DNA of 64,000 bases from Caballeronia humi (lineage in GTDB: Bacteria; Pseudomonadota; Gammaproteobacteria; Burkholderiales; Burkholderiaceae). The stretch spans positions 297,832 through 361,831 of the forward strand of contig NZ_FCNW02000003.1 of NCBI RefSeq assembly GCF_001544475.1, read 5' to 3'. The position numbers and the translations under genes are program-made. Below the pieces are notes generated by a model. It made no database searches, was not told the origin of the DNA, and saw nothing but the letters and a program-made list of their open reading frames with translations. This document shows positions 1-7,172 of the stretch, piece after piece (position 1 is the first letter of the stretch; every line of letters begins with the position of its first letter).

Positions 1-290
1 TAGCCCTTGAATGCGGCGCCCGCGATCGGCGTCTGGCCACGATCGTTGCGCAGATCGGGATCGGCCTTGTGTTCGAGGAGCACGCGCACCGCGTCGGCGT
101 GGCCGTGATAGCTCGCGAGCATCACGAGCGTGTCGCCGTGGTCGTTGCGCAGGTTCGGCGGGAGGCCCTTCGACAGCAGGGCGTCGAGCATCACCGCATC
201 GCCGCGCCGGGCGACATCAAATACTTCGCTCGCGAACGCGATCATGTCCTCGTCGGGGCCCTGCGTCGTTCGGTTGTCGGGTTCTTGCAT
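1..290 (-). CDS. Ankyrin-repeat protein (N-terminal part; 3' end outside window)
   Basis: The minus-strand frame opens with ATG at 290 and runs off the left edge without a stop (96 codons). After an acidic N-terminus the protein shows two ankyrin-type helical pairs, including the TLVMLASYHGHADAVRVLL and TPIAGAAFKG signatures about 33 residues apart. Ankyrin repeats are protein-binding scaffolds; no catalytic motif is visible. Small free-standing ankyrin proteins of this kind are common in Burkholderiaceae and generally lack an assigned partner. No signal peptide is visible, so the protein is probably cytoplasmic. Length and C-terminus cannot be judged. Confidence 0.85.
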   Translation of the reverse strand, partial: MQEPDNRTTQGPDEDMIAFASEVFDVARRGDAVMLDALLSKGLPPNLRNDHGDTLVMLASYHGHADAVRVLLEHKADPDLRNDRGQTPIAGAAFKG

Positions 291-516
291 GGTCTTGCTC
301 CGTCTCGGCTGCCGGGTGAAACGCGCGGCGGGCGGGTTGCGTGCTCTTAAGCGTCGAACTGTGTGCAGGTCGAAAGCGCAGGTTGAAGGATACAGGTTTG
401 CTCGCGCGGGCTGCGTGTCAGCACGATTCGCGCCAAGTGGGCGCTTGCGTGCTTGACTCGTGATGTCGCGCGCACTTACGCTCGGCGCAATCCATCGATC
501 AAAGGGAGCCGCTCAC

Positions 517-1140
517 ATGACCGATTCCGACATCGCCGTACGCCGCAAGGCGCCCGCCGCCGAACGCAACCGCGACGCCATCCTCGCCGTGCTCGCGCGC
601 GTCCTGCCAGAGCGCGGCGTCGTGCTGGAGATCGCGAGCGGCACCGGCCAGCACGCCGTGCATTGCGCGAGGGCGCTGCCGGGCATCGACTGGCAGCCGA
701 GCGATCCGGATGCGGGCTCGCGTGCGTCCATCGAGGCGTGGCGCGTTCACGAAGGGCTTGCGAACCTGAAGACGCCGCTCGCAACCGATGTGCGCGCGGC
801 GGACTGGGGCGTGAAATCGGCAGCGGCGATCGTCTGCGTCAATATGATCCACATCGCGCCTTGGGACGCGGCCGAGGCACTTTTCGACGGCGCCGGGCGG
901 TTGATCGCGGCGGGTGGTGTGCTCTACCTGTATGGCCCGTACAAGCGCGACGGCGCGCACACGGCGCCGAGCAACGAAGCATTCGATGCGCAACTCCGCG
1001 CAACCGACCCGCGCTGGGGCGTGCGTGACATGGAAGCGGTGGACGCGCTGGGGCGCGGCGCTGGTTTCGTGCTGGAGGAAGTCGTGCCGATGCCGGCGAA
1101 TAACTTCAGTCTGGTGTTTCGGAAGGGTGCGACGGTCTGA
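517..1140 (+). CDS. DUF938 family class I SAM-dependent methyltransferase
   Basis: 207-residue protein. I chose the ATG at 517 because AAAGGGAG lies just upstream; the frame stays open to an earlier ATG at 460. A SAM-binding motif I, VLEIASGTGQHAVHCA, sits at about residues 31-46, and the order of motifs (W/D-rich loop, then AIVCVNMIHIAPW) matches the DUF938 family of about 200-residue methyltransferases. The substrate is unknown. It stands alone in a short plus-strand unit, followed directly by a degenerate repeat block. Family assignment is firm; specific role is not. Confidence 0.88.
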   Translation: MTDSDIAVRRKAPAAERNRDAILAVLARVLPERGVVLEIASGTGQHAVHCARALPGIDWQPSDPDAGSRASIEAWRVHEGLANLKTPLATDVRAADWGVKSAAAIVCVNMIHIAPWDAAEALFDGAGRLIAAGGVLYLYGPYKRDGAHTAPSNEAFDAQLRATDPRWGVRDMEAVDALGRGAGFVLEEVVPMPANNFSLVFRKGATV

Positions 1141-1141
1141 C

Positions 1142-1440
1142 AGCGTCCGAAATTGCGCAGCGCGCAACGTGCCAGGTCACGAGCGGCAAATTGTTGATCA
1201 AATCGAACACGTTCGCTTCACGCGCTTCGGCGTGGCGTTACGTATCGCGCTCGATGGTCAGGAAGCGTTCGGAATTGCGCCGCGCGCACCGCGCCAAGTC
1301 GCGCGCGGCAAGCTGTTTGATCAAATCGAGCGCGTCGTCGCTTCACGCGTTTCGGCGCGGCGATACTTATCGCGCTCGATGGTCTGAAAGCATTCAGACT
1401 TGCACCGCGCGCATCGCGTTTCGTCGCGCGGCAAGCCGTC
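1142..1440. repeat. Imperfect direct repeat, ~124 bp unit, about 2.4 copies
   Basis: Three successive blocks align: roughly 1142-1260, 1261-1385 and a partial third 1386-1440. The anchor GATCAAATCGA occurs at 1196 and 1319 (123 bp apart), and CGCGCTCGATGGTC recurs 125 bp apart near 1246 and 1371. Copies differ at many positions, so the array is old or relaxed. It fills the whole gap between the DUF938 stop and the EamA gene stop, and no convincing gene reads through it. Confidence 0.75.
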
Positions 1441-1449
1441 CAAGAAGCC

Positions 1450-2382
1450 TCAAGTCCCCACGCCGACGCCGCGCTCCGCGACCGCGACCGGCTTCCCCCA
1501 CCGCACCGTCGCCATCAGAGATGCCGCGACGATCATCCCGCCGCCGATCCAGCCGCCAGCCGACACCGTTTCCCCCAGCCACACACTCGCGAAGAGCGCG
1601 CCGAACGCGGGTTCGCTGCCCATCAGCAGGGACACGCGCGTCGGGCTGCTGCGGCCGATCGCGAAGTTCTGCGCGAAGAACGCGAACAGCGTGCACGCGC
1701 AGACGAGATAGATCACCGATCCCCAGAAGAGCCCGTGTCCGGCGAACGCGGGCACGTGGCGCAGTTGCCCCGGCGCGAAAACCAGCGCGACGACCACGCT
1801 CCCGATCGTGACGACGCCCGCCTGCACCGCCGTGATCGACAGCGCGGGCAGGGCTGCCGCGCCGCGCATGACGCGCTTGGTCACACAGACGTTGAGCGCG
1901 CGCAACAGGGCCGCCACAAGGATCAGCGCGTCGCCGGAGTTGAAGACGAACGCGCCGTCGCCGGCGAGGAGCCACGCACCCGCGAGCGACACCGCGACCG
2001 CCAGCCATTCGATACGGCTCGGCCGCCGCCGCAACAGCGCCCATTCGACGATCGGCGTCAGCACGACGCACAGGCTGATGAGGAACGCCGCGTTTGCCGC
2101 GCGCGTCTGCATCACGCCGAAGGTTTCCGCGAGAAAGATCGCGAAGAGCAATACGCCGACGGTCAGCACGCCACGCACGGTGGCGGCATCGGCGCGGCGA
2201 AAGTGTCGCAGACTCGGCGACAGTAAACAGAACGTGATGCCGAAGCGCAGCGCAAGGAGAGCGAGCACGGGATAGACCGCCAGCGCCTCCTTCACGACCC
2301 CGTAGCTGCTGCCCCACACGATGGCGACCCCGAGCAACATCAGGTCCGAGAGAAGTTGCAGACGCTTGGTGTCGGTTGTCAT
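1450..2382 (-). CDS. EamA/DMT-family transporter
   Basis: 310-residue membrane protein with about ten hydrophobic segments and the two-fold EamA repeat architecture of drug/metabolite exporters. Segment one, LMLLGVAIVWGSSYGVVKEAL, carries the family's usual WGSSY signature. The start at 2382 (MTTDTKRLQLL) places the first helix about 15 residues in; no strong Shine-Dalgarno is visible. It is divergent from the LysR gene at 2480 across 97 bp, which suggests the regulator controls this exporter. Substrate unknown; amino acids or small metabolites are typical for the family. Confidence 0.85.
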   Translation of the reverse strand: MTTDTKRLQLLSDLMLLGVAIVWGSSYGVVKEALAVYPVLALLALRFGITFCLLSPSLRHFRRADAATVRGVLTVGVLLFAIFLAETFGVMQTRAANAAFLISLCVVLTPIVEWALLRRRPSRIEWLAVAVSLAGAWLLAGDGAFVFNSGDALILVAALLRALNVCVTKRVMRGAAALPALSITAVQAGVVTIGSVVVALVFAPGQLRHVPAFAGHGLFWGSVIYLVCACTLFAFFAQNFAIGRSSPTRVSLLMGSEPAFGALFASVWLGETVSAGGWIGGGMIVAASLMATVRWGKPVAVAERGVGVGT

Positions 2383-2479
2383 GGCGCGGCCGGTAAGGAG
2401 TCGAGCCGCCATTGTCGAATGATGTATGAACCGCGATAATCGGGTGCGCGTGCACAACCTTTTTGCGTCTCGCGCACAA

Positions 2480-3391
2480 ATGAACCCGTCCGAACTTTTT
2501 GCGTTGCTGCCCGACATGGCGGTGTTCGCGCGCGTCGTCGATGCCGGCAACTTCTCGGTCGCCGCACGCCAGCTCGGCAGCACGCCATCGACCGTCAGTC
2601 GCCAGATCAAGCGTCTCGAGGACGCGCTCGCCACGCGCCTCCTCGAACGCTCGACGCGCAAGGTCCGCGTGACCGAATCGGGCCAGCAGGTGTATCGGTA
2701 CTGTCGCGACATGGCGGCGGCCGCGTCGGGAGCGGTCGACGCGGCGGGGCGCGTCGTCGGCAGGGCGCAGGGGCGGGTCGCGGTGAGCGCGCCGTCGGCG
2801 TATGCGAAATCCGTGATTCATCCGCTCGTGCCGGCGTTTCTCGCGGCTTATCCCGAAGTCGACATCCAGTTGCGCTTCGACGACCACGATATCGATCCGC
2901 TCGACAGCGATCTCGATCTCGTGATCCGCGTGACGGAGCGCCCGCCGCAGGGGCTCGCGGCGCGACCGCTCGGACGCGTGCGCTGGGTGCTGTGCGCGTC
3001 GGGCGCGTATCTGCGCGAGCGCGGCACGCCCACGCATCCGCGCGAGCTCGCGACGCACGATTGCATCTGGCTAGGCGAAACCGCCGATGACAACCGCTGG
3101 CAGTTCCGCCGCGGCAGCGAGACGGCGAGCGTGGCGGTGCGCGGCCGCTATGTCGCGAATCACGCGGGCGCGCGCCTGGAGGCGGCGCAGGCAGGCCTCG
3201 GCATCGCGAGCTTGCCGGAATTTGCCGCCCTCGACGCGCTCGCGGCGGGCGCCGTCACGCGCGTGCTCGACGACTGGACCCTCGAAGCGCGCGCGTATCA
3301 GGGACCGGTCTGGCTGCTCTATCCGCCGAACCGCTTTTTACCGCCGAAGGTGCGCGCGCTGATCGACTTTCTGGCGGAGCGGCTGGCTTGA
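2480..3391 (+). CDS. LysR-family transcriptional regulator
   Basis: 303-residue protein starting MNPSELFALLPDMAVFARVV at 2480; an upstream in-frame ATG at 2426 would add 18 atypical residues. The winged helix-turn-helix covers about residues 10-70, with NFSVAARQLGSTPSTVSRQIKRLE as the usual recognition region (here read in two parts), followed by a periplasmic-binding-protein-like effector domain to residue ~300. DNA-binding cytoplasmic regulator. Its divergent position to the EamA exporter is the classic LysR arrangement, so the exporter is its most likely target; the effector cannot be deduced. Confidence 0.9.
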   Translation: MNPSELFALLPDMAVFARVVDAGNFSVAARQLGSTPSTVSRQIKRLEDALATRLLERSTRKVRVTESGQQVYRYCRDMAAAASGAVDAAGRVVGRAQGRVAVSAPSAYAKSVIHPLVPAFLAAYPEVDIQLRFDDHDIDPLDSDLDLVIRVTERPPQGLAARPLGRVRWVLCASGAYLRERGTPTHPRELATHDCIWLGETADDNRWQFRRGSETASVAVRGRYVANHAGARLEAAQAGLGIASLPEFAALDALAAGAVTRVLDDWTLEARAYQGPVWLLYPPNRFLPPKVRALIDFLAERLA

Positions 3392-3602
3392 GCGCACCGG
3401 CCGTTGGCACGGTCGATTGCATCGCCTCAGCAGAACAGACAGCAAGGGTGCCGAAGCAGGAGGCCGCGGAGGCCGCCGTTCACGCAAGGATCATCGACTT
3501 CGAGCCGAAAACAGCGTCGCCGTGTAGACTGCGAATGCTCGTTCGCCACGCCGCGCCCGAGGGCCGCGGCCCAACAGATTTCCTCATACGGAGGCATCGT
3601 TC

Positions 3603-4781
3603 ATGCACGCAGCGTTGCCGCAGCAAACGGAGCAGAACGCCGGTTCCAGCGACGCAGGCGCGTCGCAGACGCCGCGCGACCTGCGCCGCGTCGACATCCA
3701 TCCCGATCATTGGTATCCGCTCGCGTGGTCGCGCGAGGTGAAGCGTGGCAAGACGCACGGCGTCTTTTTCGCCGGCGACCCGATCGTCCTCGTGCGCACG
3801 GACTCGGGCCGCGTCTTCGCGCTCGAGGACCGCTGCGCGCACCGGCAGGTGCCGCTGCACGCGGGCGTCGTCGATGGCGAATCGATCCGCTGCTGCTATC
3901 ACGGCTGGACCTACGACTGCACCGGCCGCTGCATCGACGTCCCTTATCTCGGCCGCGAGCGGCTGCCGAACGGCGTGCGCTCGTATCCGTGCCGCGAGGA
4001 AGCGGGGCTCGTCTTCGTGTTCACCGGCGACCCGCTGCTCGCCGGTCAAGCCAGGTTCCCCGAACTTGCCTCCGCGAGCGACAAGGCCTACAAGACGCGC
4101 CGCTTCGGCCGCGCGGTCAAATGTCACTACACGTTCATGCACGAAAACCTGATGGACATGAACCATCAGTTTCTGCACCGCAAGCAGATGGGGCAGATGA
4201 AGGCGCGCTCGCTCGGGCGCCGGCGCGGCGAGGACTGGGTCGAAGTCGATTACACGTTCGCGCGCGAGGAAGGCAAGCAGCCGATCGGCGAAGCGCTCGT
4301 GTTCGGGCAGAAGCGGGGCAACGACAGCACCCGTCCGGACGACGCCCACAAGGACGTCATGACGATTCGCACCGCCTATCCGTACCAGACGCTCAAGATC
4401 CGCACCAAGGACGACACGATGGTGATGGATCTGTGGATCGCCTACGTGCCGCTCGATCGCGAGCAGCGCACCAATCGCACGTTTGGCCTGTTGTCGATCC
4501 GCCGCCCGAAAGTACCGCTTGTCCTCGATGCCGCGTGGCCGTTGCTCGTATGGTTCACCGAGCGCATCTTCAAGGAGGATCGGTGGATCGTCGAGCGCGA
4601 GCAGGAAGCGCATGACCGCCAGGGCGCCGACCACAATCACGAAGTGTTTCCGGTCATCAACGAATTGCGCGCGCTTTTGACGGAACGCGGCGCGCCGGAG
4701 CGCGATGCGACCACGCATGGCTTCGACGGCCGACGCGTGCATCTGATCCAGCCGGTGACGGACCTGCCCTCGGCGTCATGA
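3603..4781 (+). CDS. Rieske [2Fe-2S] aromatic ring-hydroxylating oxygenase, alpha-subunit-like
   Basis: 392-residue protein preceded by GGAGGCATC. The N-terminal Rieske domain shows C78-x-H80 and C97-x2-H100, the [2Fe-2S] ligands. The mononuclear iron site is visible as ENLMDMNHQFLHRK at about residues 181-194, giving D185, H188 and H192; the spacing between the two histidines is three residues instead of the commoner four. These enzymes oxidise aromatic or alicyclic substrates using electrons from a reductase. No reductase, ferredoxin or beta subunit is nearby, so it probably uses an unlinked partner. Substrate cannot be inferred. Confidence 0.85.
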   Translation: MHAALPQQTEQNAGSSDAGASQTPRDLRRVDIHPDHWYPLAWSREVKRGKTHGVFFAGDPIVLVRTDSGRVFALEDRCAHRQVPLHAGVVDGESIRCCYHGWTYDCTGRCIDVPYLGRERLPNGVRSYPCREEAGLVFVFTGDPLLAGQARFPELASASDKAYKTRRFGRAVKCHYTFMHENLMDMNHQFLHRKQMGQMKARSLGRRRGEDWVEVDYTFAREEGKQPIGEALVFGQKRGNDSTRPDDAHKDVMTIRTAYPYQTLKIRTKDDTMVMDLWIAYVPLDREQRTNRTFGLLSIRRPKVPLVLDAAWPLLVWFTERIFKEDRWIVEREQEAHDRQGADHNHEVFPVINELRALLTERGAPERDATTHGFDGRRVHLIQPVTDLPSAS

Positions 4782-4877
4782 GGCGTGCATGTCGCCGCGC
4801 ATCGGGCATGGCCCACTGGCGCGAAACGCGCGGCGGCGCTATACAGAAGGGATGCTCCACACGAAGGAGGTGCGACC

Positions 4878-5150
4878 ATGACACGCGACTCGACTGACCC
4901 ATCCGCCGACGACACCACGACGCCCGAAACGTCGCAGCCCGAGCTCGAACATTTCGATGCGGCGCTCGCGCACGTCGATGATTCGGTCGCGGCGGGCCGG
5001 ATGGCCGCGGGCGCGGCGAAGGGCATTCTGTACAGCATCATCGAGACGCTCGGTACGCTCGTTGGCGATCCGGATTTGCCGGCGCATGCGCGCTCCGGAT
5101 ATGAGGGATTGCTTGAGACGGCGCGCGAGTTGCGCGCGAAGATCGATTAG
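4878..5150 (+). CDS. Small acidic hypothetical protein
   Basis: 90-residue protein; ATG at 4878 is preceded by a near-perfect AAGGAGGTG. The first ~25 residues are polar, rich in Asp, Thr and Pro and probably disordered; the rest looks helical (HFDAALAHVDDSVAAGRMAA, then a central GILYSIIETLGTLVGD stretch and an ARELRAKID tail). No known domain was recognised. It lies between the Rieske gene and a lysine-rich miniprotein, all on the plus strand, and codon bias matches neighbouring real genes. Confidence 0.7.
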   Translation: MTRDSTDPSADDTTTPETSQPELEHFDAALAHVDDSVAAGRMAAGAAKGILYSIIETLGTLVGDPDLPAHARSGYEGLLETARELRAKID

Positions 5151-5302
5151 TGGGAGAGGCGCTGACGCCTGGGGTCGAGGAGGGGCGGTACGTATAGACC
5201 GAAACCAAAGCAAGTTCCCCCTCATCCCAGCGCCAGCGTCAAGCCTCGCCAATTCGCGCGGCGTCGGGCACTATGAGAGCTCTATCGTAAGAGGAGGCCA
5301 TC

Positions 5303-5413
5303 ATGAGTAAAGCCCAGGACGCCAAGAAGGCGCAAAAGAAAGTCGCGACCAAGACGCCCAAGGAAAAGAAGGAAGCGAAGAAAGTGAAGAAAGAGGCATC
5401 AAAGCGTCAGTGA
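5303..5413 (+). CDS. Lysine-rich 36-residue miniprotein
   Basis: A very short gene: ATG at 5303, TGA at 5411-5413, with a strong GAGGAGG eight bases upstream. About 40% of the residues are Lys (for example KEKKEAKKVKKEASKRQ at the C-terminus), Ala is the next most common, and there are no aromatic or hydrophobic clusters. The composition resembles histone-H1-like tails or intrinsically disordered nucleic-acid-binding peptides, but no family is recognised. Strong ribosome-binding site and consistent coding bias are the reasons to call it. Confidence 0.6.
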   Translation: MSKAQDAKKAQKKVATKTPKEKKEAKKVKKEASKRQ

Positions 5414-5837
5414 TGTCGGCAGGAATGGTTTAAAGAAGGTCTGGGCGCCGCTGGAGGTCGGGTTCATCCAGCGGCGCCTGATCGATTGAAAAGTCGAACA
5501 TTTCGACATTCCAGCACCCACCTCCGGCGCGCGATTTCCAACCCCTCTGCTTACACGATGTAAGGCGACGCAATGCCGCCTTTGAGCACGCTCCGTAAGC
5601 CTCCCAGCCTGTGCCAGCACTCCACCCGCCCCATCCGGACGGCGGCGGAAATACTCGTTAACCAGACAGTGAAAAAAAACGACACTCGCATTTCGTGATG
5701 CTTCCGCATTCCGTCTGTAAGCCCTTAAACTTGCGAGCAACAAAATGTAACGAAGTGGACCAAAACTGCACGGACGTACACAGTGCCGCTTTCAGCTCCG
5801 CCCAAGAATCCGCCAAAACCGTTCAGAGGAGAAAAGA
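5414..5837. other. Intergenic region upstream of porin, no gene seen
   Basis: About 420 bp with lower GC than its surroundings toward the right end, where GAGAAAAG forms the porin ribosome-binding site. The porin promoter must lie here, but no -35/-10 pair stands out with confidence. The open minus-strand frame over 5399-5743 lacks normal protein character and was not called. Confidence 0.5.
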
Positions 5838-7082
5838 ATGAAGCGTTATCAGAAAACCAAGGCCGCGATGATCGCCGGCGCCGCTTTGACGGCAGCGCCG
5901 GCCTTCGCGCAAAGCAGCGTGACGCTGTACGGTATCGTCGACGATTCGATCGTCTATCAAAGCAGCTCGACGAACCTTGCCAAAACCAATCCGGGCCGCT
6001 CGAACGTCAAGATGGCGTCGGGCATCTGGGCGGGCAGCCGCTTCGGTTTGAAGGGCGCGGAAGACCTCGGCGGCGGCTACAAGGCGATCTTCCAGTTGGA
6101 ATCGGGCTTCGACATCAACAGCGGCAGCCAGCAGTTCACGAATGCGATGTTCGGCCGTCAGGCCTGGGTCGGCTTGACGAACCCCGCCTACGGTACGTTC
6201 ACCGCCGGCCGTCAGTACACGTCGTACTACACGCTGCTCTCGCCGTATAGCCCGACGAACTGGCTCACGGGCTACTTCGGCGCGCACCCGGGCGATCTGG
6301 ACGGCCTCGACACGATCTACCGCGCAAACAACTCGGTCGTCTATACGTCGCCGAAGCTGTACGGCGTCACGGTGAGCGGCTCGTACTCGTTTGCCGGTGT
6401 GCCGGGCAGCGTCTATCAAGGCTCGACGTGGTCGGCTGGCGCGCAGTACGCGCAAGGCCCGATCGGCCTGGCGGTCGCGTTCTCGCGCATCAACAACGCG
6501 GCGAACGGCGGCGGCATCTACAGCGGCAGCTCGACGACCATCAACGACACGACGAGCACCACGGGCGCAGGCCAGCCGGGCGTGTCGGCGGTGACGGCCG
6601 GCTATCAGCGTGCGCAGGCGCAGCAGCGCTTCGCGGTTGCGGGCGGCTACACGTTCAGCAGCGCGTGGGACGTCTCCTTCACGTACACGAACGTCCAGTA
6701 CATCCCGGGCCTGAACTCGCTCTTCACCAGCGAAGCCGTCTTCAACACGGCCGGCACGGTGCTGCACTGGAAGGCATCGCCGACGTGGGACTTCGGCGCG
6801 GGCTACAGCTACACGTGGGCGAGCAAGGCGAACGGCATCAACGACGCCGCGTCGTACCACCAGTTCAACCTGTCCCAGTACTACTCGCTGTCCAAGCGCA
6901 CGGGCCTGTACGCGCTCGAAGCGTTCCAGCGCGCGAACGGCAACACGCTCGCGGTGCCGTCGGGTACTGGCGTGAATCGTCAGACGTCGGCCAACGCAAC
7001 GATCGGCGACGGCTTCCAGAGCGCACCGTCGGCCTCGCGCAGCATGTTCGCAGCAGGCGTGGGTATCATCCACCGCTTCTGA
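5838..7082 (+). CDS. Outer-membrane general porin (Gram-negative porin, Burkholderia type)
   Basis: 414-residue protein preceded by GAGGAGAAAAGA. A 24-residue signal peptide ends at AAPAFA before QSSVTLYGIVDDSI, the standard start of betaproteobacterial trimeric porins. The body alternates polar and aromatic residues as in 16-stranded beta barrels, contains the ARSFGLKG-like loop signature (GSRFGLKGAEDLGGG) and ends with a terminal aromatic, IIHRF, needed for BAM recognition. It allows diffusion of small hydrophilic solutes across the outer membrane. Monocistronic, ended by a strong terminator. Multiple paralogues are usual, so no specific gene symbol is given. Confidence 0.95.
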   Translation: MKRYQKTKAAMIAGAALTAAPAFAQSSVTLYGIVDDSIVYQSSSTNLAKTNPGRSNVKMASGIWAGSRFGLKGAEDLGGGYKAIFQLESGFDINSGSQQFTNAMFGRQAWVGLTNPAYGTFTAGRQYTSYYTLLSPYSPTNWLTGYFGAHPGDLDGLDTIYRANNSVVYTSPKLYGVTVSGSYSFAGVPGSVYQGSTWSAGAQYAQGPIGLAVAFSRINNAANGGGIYSGSSTTINDTTSTTGAGQPGVSAVTAGYQRAQAQQRFAVAGGYTFSSAWDVSFTYTNVQYIPGLNSLFTSEAVFNTAGTVLHWKASPTWDFGAGYSYTWASKANGINDAASYHQFNLSQYYSLSKRTGLYALEAFQRANGNTLAVPSGTGVNRQTSANATIGDGFQSAPSASRSMFAAGVGIIHRF

Positions 7083-7120
7083 TCGACGATCGACGCCGCG
7101 CCTTCTTCAGGCGCTGCATG

Positions 7121-7154
7121 AAAAAACCGGACGCCTCGGCGCCCGGTTTTTTTT
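7121..7154. terminator. Bidirectional rho-independent terminator between porin and TonB receptor
   Basis: AACCGGACGCC and GGCGCCCGGTT form an 11-bp stem with one A-C mismatch and a two-base nominal loop, flanked by six A on the left and eight T on the right. It can end both the plus-strand porin and the minus-strand receptor transcripts. Confidence 0.85.
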
Positions 7155-7172
7155 CGCCTGCGTCGCGTGGAA

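Noticed and set aside
5399..5743. Minus-strand frame ahead of the porin
   Set aside because: No ribosome-binding site, poor codon bias, and it would run through the porin control region.
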